DNA of 64,000 bases. Source: Oreocharis arfaki (taxonomy: Eukaryota; Chordata; Aves; Passeriformes; Paramythiidae). The position numbers and the translations under genes were made by a program. Positions 58,167 through 64,000 of the stretch are shown piece by piece (position 1 is the stretch's first letter; each line of letters begins with the position of its first letter). A model generated the notes under the pieces. That model was not told the origin of the DNA and searched no databases. It saw only the letters and a list, made by a program, of their open reading frames with translations. The DNA lies in assembly GCA_013398015.1 (NCBI GenBank), contig VZRR01002856.1:434001-498000 (forward strand), in the 5' to 3' direction.

Positions 58167-61100
58167 AATAGAAATATTAATGACTATGATGTTAGTTTGC
58201 CTTCCTTCTCTGATATGAAAGGATGTGATTGAAGTCATGAGTTTTTGCTGAACTGTTCACTTAAAAGTAAAAAAGAATTATCCAAATTCCAAATAGACTC
58301 TGGAAAGGAGTTCCCACTGCTTTCAGCAAAGGATAAATCTAGCTGCAAATGTGACAACTACTTTCCCTTTACCTTTTGTTAGAGAAAGAATACAGTGAAC
58401 CATCAGAGATAAATATGTTGGGCCTGGTTCATGTGTCCTGAAATTCCATAATTTATGACTGCACTACATTAAGGATGAGCTTGACTTTCAGGAGAGCTGT
58501 TGAAATGCTGATTGTTAACAAACCAACAACAAAATTCTTTACATTAGCTTGAAGATTTTTCTTTCATGCAAAGTAGTATAACTGTGCTATCACAGCCTTG
58601 ATCTCTGTTTGAGAATTTACAGTGTTTAACAACTCAGAACACATAAATCAGCTTCACCCTAGATAAGTTGTTCTGCCTAAATCAACATCGTGTTTATTTA
58701 CCCACAACTCTTTAACCTTGACATGACAGATATAGTTTAAAAAAAGAACACACAAGAAACTTCACTGTTCACTTGAGAACTTAGAGAAAATATTAATCAC
58801 TAGAAAGATGACCTGAGGTAATAACGTTTGGTTGGATATGTCTTTCTGGATACAGATAAAGTAAGAATTTGACCCATTTATCATAGCAGTGATAGCCTTG
58901 ACAGCCCAAAACACAGTAATCTCCCACAGGAGTTCTTTGGGTTACTTCAACCTGCTCTCCCACATGCTGCCCATGCCTCATACAAGAAGCAAGTCTTTAG
59001 GAAGCCCCATACTTTTCCTAGTATTTATCACTTTCTACACAGAGGACGACTATTTTTTTATTTCCCAAAAGGTCTGCTTTAAGATTAAGTAGGTTTCTGA
59101 GAATAACTGCACTCCAGAGACAAGTTTACAGTTTTTGTACTCAAATAGTTCCATTAGGAAAACCAGTGGCTACTCAGTAACTCCCTCCCAAGAGCCACTG
59201 TACTTTTCATGGTTGGGCAATGTACTTACAGACAACTCCAGGATTTCCAAAACTGCTAGCATATCTGTACTAGCAGCTAAAGATATTTTCACAGATTCAA
59301 AGGTCCTGCTTCGAGATCACTAATCAGCATACTTCATATTAAAAGGAGTCAAAAAAAGCTACAGATTCCTATTTATATTTCATCTGTAGTTTCATGGCCT
59401 TCTTGTTGACTCCTAGCTCTGGACCACTGGGACATGTTCCCTTCCTGGGCCTTTGGGTGAATGCTGTAACCAACAGATGGGAGTGTGAAAAGTGGGAACT
59501 GAGGGCAATGGAGTATCAGTGACACCCAGCAATCATGTCAAGCTGAGTTATTGGGTTCTGATGCATTCAAAGGGGAGGTAAAGGGCAGAAATCCTTCCAT
59601 ATTAAATGCAGGGAAACTAGACGTGTGTTAGGCACTTGACAGCTAGTAAAGACCTGTCAATATTTGAATCATTCTGGCCTGCCCAGAAGCACACCATCAA
59701 TCCCTTGGAAAATTTATCATGGAAAAAGCACAAGAATCTCAGGACTCCAGATGCCTTCCGGGTTAGATTCATGTTGCAAGTAGTTCAGAAGATCTGGAAT
59801 CTGGGATTTGGTACCCACAGGTCTCATATATTAAGTGTCTGAGTCTTTTAGTCCCACCAAATTGCATTAGTATTAAGTGTGTCTGACTATCTGGTCTCAG
59901 TGATGAACGCAATCTGACCTTGGAAGAGATACTTACTGGAACTTTTTCTTTTTTTGCGTGACTGGAAACTTGGAATGCAGCTCTTTGCAGTACAGTACAC
60001 TTGTAGCAAGTTTAGACACTCTAAAGCTCCTTCAGCTGAACCCATGATTTCCCAAAACCAACAAAAAGAGCAAGAAAAACATTAAGGAAGGTATTAGCCT
60101 TATTTTGACAAAACTGTTTGTTGTAAAAGACAACCTGCTGGCTATTTACATTTAGCTGAGGGGCCTTGGTTTGAGTTTACATTATGTATCACGTGATACC
60201 TTTATTTCTTTATCCTCTGAGCTCTCATTCCGCTAAGGAATGCTACAGAAACCACTTCCCACTTCCTCCAGGAAGAGATTTTTTGTTGGAGATTATATAC
60301 TTGAATATTAACAATGAAGTTAAAAAAATTAAATCCATAATTACATTATCATAGTACAGGAAAGTCCTGTCTTTCTGCTAAAAAAGTGAAGGAAAAGAAG
60401 TCAAGGTTATTAAAAAATTACATAAACAATTGAGTAACCTTGGACATAAAATAAAATTTTCACATCCTTCACTTAAATTGCAGCTGACCTGGAAGGACGC
60501 ACTTAAAGCTTTCCAAATCACATTATTATGCTCACACCTAAATAACCTGTTGATTTTGTTATCGTCTTATTTAGGCAGGCACACTAATGTTGCATGGTAG
60601 ATGTGCTAGGCTGCTTGTCTTAGCAAATTCAGCAATTATATAATGTCCAAATGCCATACATTATCTATAAATAAAACCCTGCATTGTTGGTTTGTGCAGC
60701 ATTTGACAATTTAACCCTGCTACAGGGGTCTGCCATATAGCCTTCCCAAACCCAACTGAAAAAAAAAAAAAAAAAAAGCCTTTGTACTTAGAACTTGTTT
60801 CCCAAAATTCAGTGGTAGGAGCTTTCTCAACTTTTACAAGAGCAAAGCTAAACCCAGTAGGATGCCTGAAAGTGGTGTGCGTGGGGAAAAAAATGGAAGA
60901 AAAAGCCTCTCCCACTGACTTTAGATCACATTTTCTCAGTTTGCAGATCAATCTGTAACCTCTACTTTCTTATGAATCGGTGTAGCAGAGGTATACTTGC
61001 CTCAGAATTCTTGTTCCTATCTTTAAACAGTTACAGTATAGTCATATGGAACTGAGTGTACTTTGATTAACTTTAAAAATGAAGGGGAAAAAATTGGTAT

Positions 61101-61204
61101 TTCCTATACTCACCATGATAGAAAAAACTGAGTGAAATAAATTTTAAAAAATAAAACAACAAAACAAAAAAAAAGCCATGATAGTCTGGGAAAGTTTCTA
61201 ACAG
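58167..61204. other. anonymous AT-rich DNA
   Basis: No gene recognised. A 19-A run at 60,759-60,777 and an A-rich stretch at about 61,140-61,175 are the main simple sequences. ORFs are 60-96 codons and featureless. Confidence 0.5.
60759..60777 (+). repeat. poly(A) run, 19 bases
   Basis: Uninterrupted A. The preceding sequence (CCTTCCCAAACCCAACTG) is not a known retroposon end, and no target-site duplication was seen, so it is annotated only as a mononucleotide run. Confidence 0.9.
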
Positions 61205-61375
61205 TGAGGAGACTGAAGCTTTGGAACGGGTTGTGTCAAAGTTTATTGAGTCTGTCTTTGGAGGTCTTTAAGGACATCTCTCAGTAATAATTTTTGTACA
61301 GTTGATCCTGCCTTGTGGCAGAGAGATAATTTAATGAAGTCTTGAAGTCCCCTCTAGCCCTGATTTTTGTGATTA
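61205..61375 (+). mobile_element. old CR1 3'-end fragment
   Basis: Degenerate but ordered matches to the CR1 3' region: TGGAACGGGTTGTGTCAAAG, GTCTTTGGAGGTCTTTAAGG, CTTGAAGTCCCCTCTAGCCC and a final TTTTTGTGATT in place of the terminal 8-mers. High divergence and small indels suggest an ancient copy on the plus strand. Boundaries are approximate. Confidence 0.75.
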
Positions 61376-63909
61376 GCAGATTTTCCCTGCATACTCCTGT
61401 TTTAAGGACTACATCATATTGTGGAACTCCATCCAGCGAATAATTTTTGTAGCGTGCCCCTTTCATATGGATTTTGCAAAAAGTCCTTTGTAAATAATCT
61501 AGTTTATAAAATATCGGTAACAAAACCTAAATTCAAACTGAAGTATGTATTTTTCTTTCTCACACTGGGAAATATAAGAATTCTGAAGGCAATTGATGAA
61601 GAGTTGACAATAGAAAAAAGACGTCAGTCTTTTTGACGCAATTTGCTCTCAACTCTTCCCATAAACTTAAAATTTTATAAGAGAGGTCTTTTGCTATTTT
61701 GTATTTGAATTGCAATTAAGACATCTTTAATAAAACTAAAGATTATTCTTGATCTCAAAAAGATCTTTTTCTTAAGGTTTATAATTTAGTCTGTTACTTG
61801 CCAGACCTATAGTTTTACTAAACATCAGTTTTGAGGAAATCTTTCACTTCAGAACACGCATAGCAGGCCACCTTTTTACCTCTCCCCTTTGACCATAACG
61901 TTATTGTGATTCCTCGGAAACATTAAAATAAAAGGACAGTAGAAATTGGTTTAAATAAATGCCATGGCAGTAATTTCGTAATTCAAGTAGAATGGGACCA
62001 ATAGCAATCACAAATTATTAAGCTCTTTCAGACATTCTGCTAATAAACTAACAGTTTCCAAAAGTTAATCCTAAGAAAATTCTCAAACCTGATCATGATT
62101 AGGAAAAGAGCAGGGGAAAATAATTTGTTATGAACTAATTCTTGCCTAATACTTGCTTTTCTCCCCAGATTTCAAGTGAGTATGTGTATAAGTTAACACA
62201 TATGATTTCTATACAACAAACTATCTGCTTCAAATTTAGCAATTTTGAGGATGTTGTTAATGTTTCGTGCCAGTTTTGGAGATTGGGAAACCTGGCAAAA
62301 CTATCCTGGGAACCAAGTGCAAGCAATGTGTTCTCTAGGGATAGAGGTTCCTGGTTTGACCTCAGCTTTTGAGCAACTAGCAGTTGGATTTTCTGCCAAG
62401 AAATGAAAAACTGCCATGCACTTATTGGTTTCTTTATTCCATCCCAACTTGTATTTTTTTTTCTCAGAAGGAACATAAATATGACCTTGGGATATGCTTC
62501 AAAAAGTGTGTTGTTCCCATCCACATTTATGATGCTTTAGTTGCACGCCTATTATCATTGCTTAAAAACAAACCTATTTTCCCAATATTAAAAATAGGAA
62601 AGGACTCATTGCCTTTAAAAATGAATTATGGCTTAGCAAACAAAAACATTTTAAATAACTTGATTTCACTTTTAGTTGTGCTACCCTGGCCTGGAATCTC
62701 ATTGCAACTTGACTAAGAATAAATTTTGTGCCATGAGAAATATTTTCAAAAAAATCTACTACCTTAACATTTAAGGTAAGCAAGTTTCTCTGTTGATGTT
62801 AGTTGGCCATCACTGAAGACCTCAATGAAATTTCAAACCTCAAGACAAGATGTTCGATTCTACAATAGAGAGAAGACATTTCAAACTAAAAAAGATGAGT
62901 AATCTAAAAGTGTCCCTCAAAGGAACACCTTGTAAATATATAAAAAGGATGTGCTCGTGAAACACTAACAAGTGTGCAAACACTCAGAAATAAACTTTCA
63001 GAGTCTTCATCTTAAAAGATTGGAAGGTTCCCAATCAAGACAACACTTTCATTGTTTAAAATCTGAGAATACTCTGTGCAGTCCACAAATTTTTGTATCT
63101 GGATCTCTGGCCACTTTTGGGTCGTTCTGTTCCCACACCACAAGTGATTTACCAGAAGTTATCTGGCTTTGGCTGTTCAGTTATTTGCAAACCTAATCCT
63201 CTCCAGTGAATGTTTAGGCTGCTGGAAGTTACCAACCTTGGCCTGCTTTCTGTATTCCCATTTAGAGACATACACACTTCAACAGACAAACTCCCTAACA
63301 ACGTATGAGTTTTGGGACACTGATAGAAGAAAGTCAGTTCTCTTAAAGAACTCTTCCTTTCTCTGCTATTGCATAATTCTCTTCTTTCCCAGGGGAAGGT
63401 AAACCAAGGGAAGGTGAGCAGTTGTTTCCATGTTTCAAAGAAAAATAAGGAATTATTCACCTCCAAACCTCATCCAAGGAAAATTGCTGAAAATTGAGCT
63501 GTCACCTCAGTAATCTCTCATTACTACCTTCCACTTAATTTAACTAGAAATAGTCACAACTAACTTCATGTGGACCTTTCACACATTTTACAAGTCCATA
63601 GCCCCCTTCCCAGGTCTGACTCTGTGATACATTTTTATAGCCATTTCCTAACGAGGGACAACACCACGTTCTCCCCTTCCTTACTAGTTGGATCCTGAGC
63701 AGTAAGTATGCAGAATTTAATTTAACTGAATTAAGATGAAGAAAAGAATAGCTTACAAACTTATTCTTCTTTCTTCCCTTGGAGGTAGAATTCTCTTTAC
63801 CACCCATTGAGCTCAGCAGAAGTTAAGCATCTAAATAACTTTGACATTCTGGCCTTACACATGTCAAAAATCAAGAAGATGTAAAGCAGAAGCTCACAGA
63901 TATACACAA
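61376..63909. other. anonymous AT-rich DNA
   Basis: No gene recognised. Overlapping ORFs of 129 (minus) and 110 (plus) codons at 62.1-62.7 kb show no domain. A 7-nt microexon-like arrangement at 62,169-62,175 is discussed under findings. Confidence 0.5.
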
Positions 63910-64000
63910 GAATCACAGAAGTGTTGGCGGGAAGGGACCCCTGGAACCCATCCAGGACAAGCTGCTTGAAGTCAGTCCGTGCAAAAAAGCAGACTGGAGG
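63910..64000 (-). mobile_element. CR1 3'-end fragment, cut by window edge
   Basis: The plus strand reads GAATCACAGAAGTGTTGGCG, then GGAAGGGACCCCTGGAACCC and ATCCAGGACAAGCTGC, the reverse complement of a CR1 3' terminus. The element continues beyond the window on the right, so its length is unknown. Confidence 0.85.

Noticed and set aside
62135..62716. 129-codon minus and 110-codon plus ORFs
   Set aside because: Overlap each other in AT-rich sequence and show no domain or splice context.

Overview
This window reads as vertebrate, specifically avian, non-coding DNA. The evidence is the repeat content. There are several CR1 LINE fragments on both strands, two of which end in the bird-type terminal motif (ATTCTATG-like 8-mers). 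There is also one fragment that resembles the 3' end of a songbird (passerine) ERVL-type LTR. I saw no mammalian L1 or Alu-type sequence. The background is AT-rich, CpG-poor and full of stop codons. No rRNA, tRNA, CRISPR array or bacterial-style operon is visible. I find no complete, recognisable protein-coding gene. The most likely setting is a long intron or a gene-poor intergenic region of a passerine.

Layout. 1-10 kb is anonymous AT-rich DNA with a G/T-rich tract near 4.9 kb and a 17-bp tandem repeat carrying octamer-like cores at 8.0 kb. At 10,012-10,536 a 265-bp segment occurs twice in tandem with a single N between the copies, which is most simply an assembly-join artefact. A 127-bp (AAC)n microsatellite lies at 16.05-16.18 kb. 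A minus-strand CR1 tail sits at 21.6 kb, a G-quadruplex motif at 23.2 kb and the LTR fragment at 24.9 kb. A 1.1-kb 5'-truncated CR1 with reverse-transcriptase remnants is at 27.3-28.5 kb, and a short CR1 tail at 32.7 kb. The middle (33-49 kb) is mostly anonymous; it holds a 12-bp perfect hairpin at 41.25 kb and a CpG-enriched patch at 41.9-42.2 kb. CR1 returns at 49.1 kb (minus), 55.8-58.2 kb (two plus-strand copies, one internally deleted twice), 61.2 kb (old, plus) and 63.9 kb (minus, cut by the window edge).

Possible transcription. Four plus-strand segments (11,276-11,339; 30,481-30,563; 42,011-42,074; 45,401-45,587) have acceptor- and donor-like flanks. Spliced in that order, one reading frame stays open across all three junctions and stops in the last segment. 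This is the only hint of an undescribed gene or lncRNA here. It rests on splice motifs judged by eye, one donor is weak, and no homology was recognised. It is a hypothesis, not an annotation.
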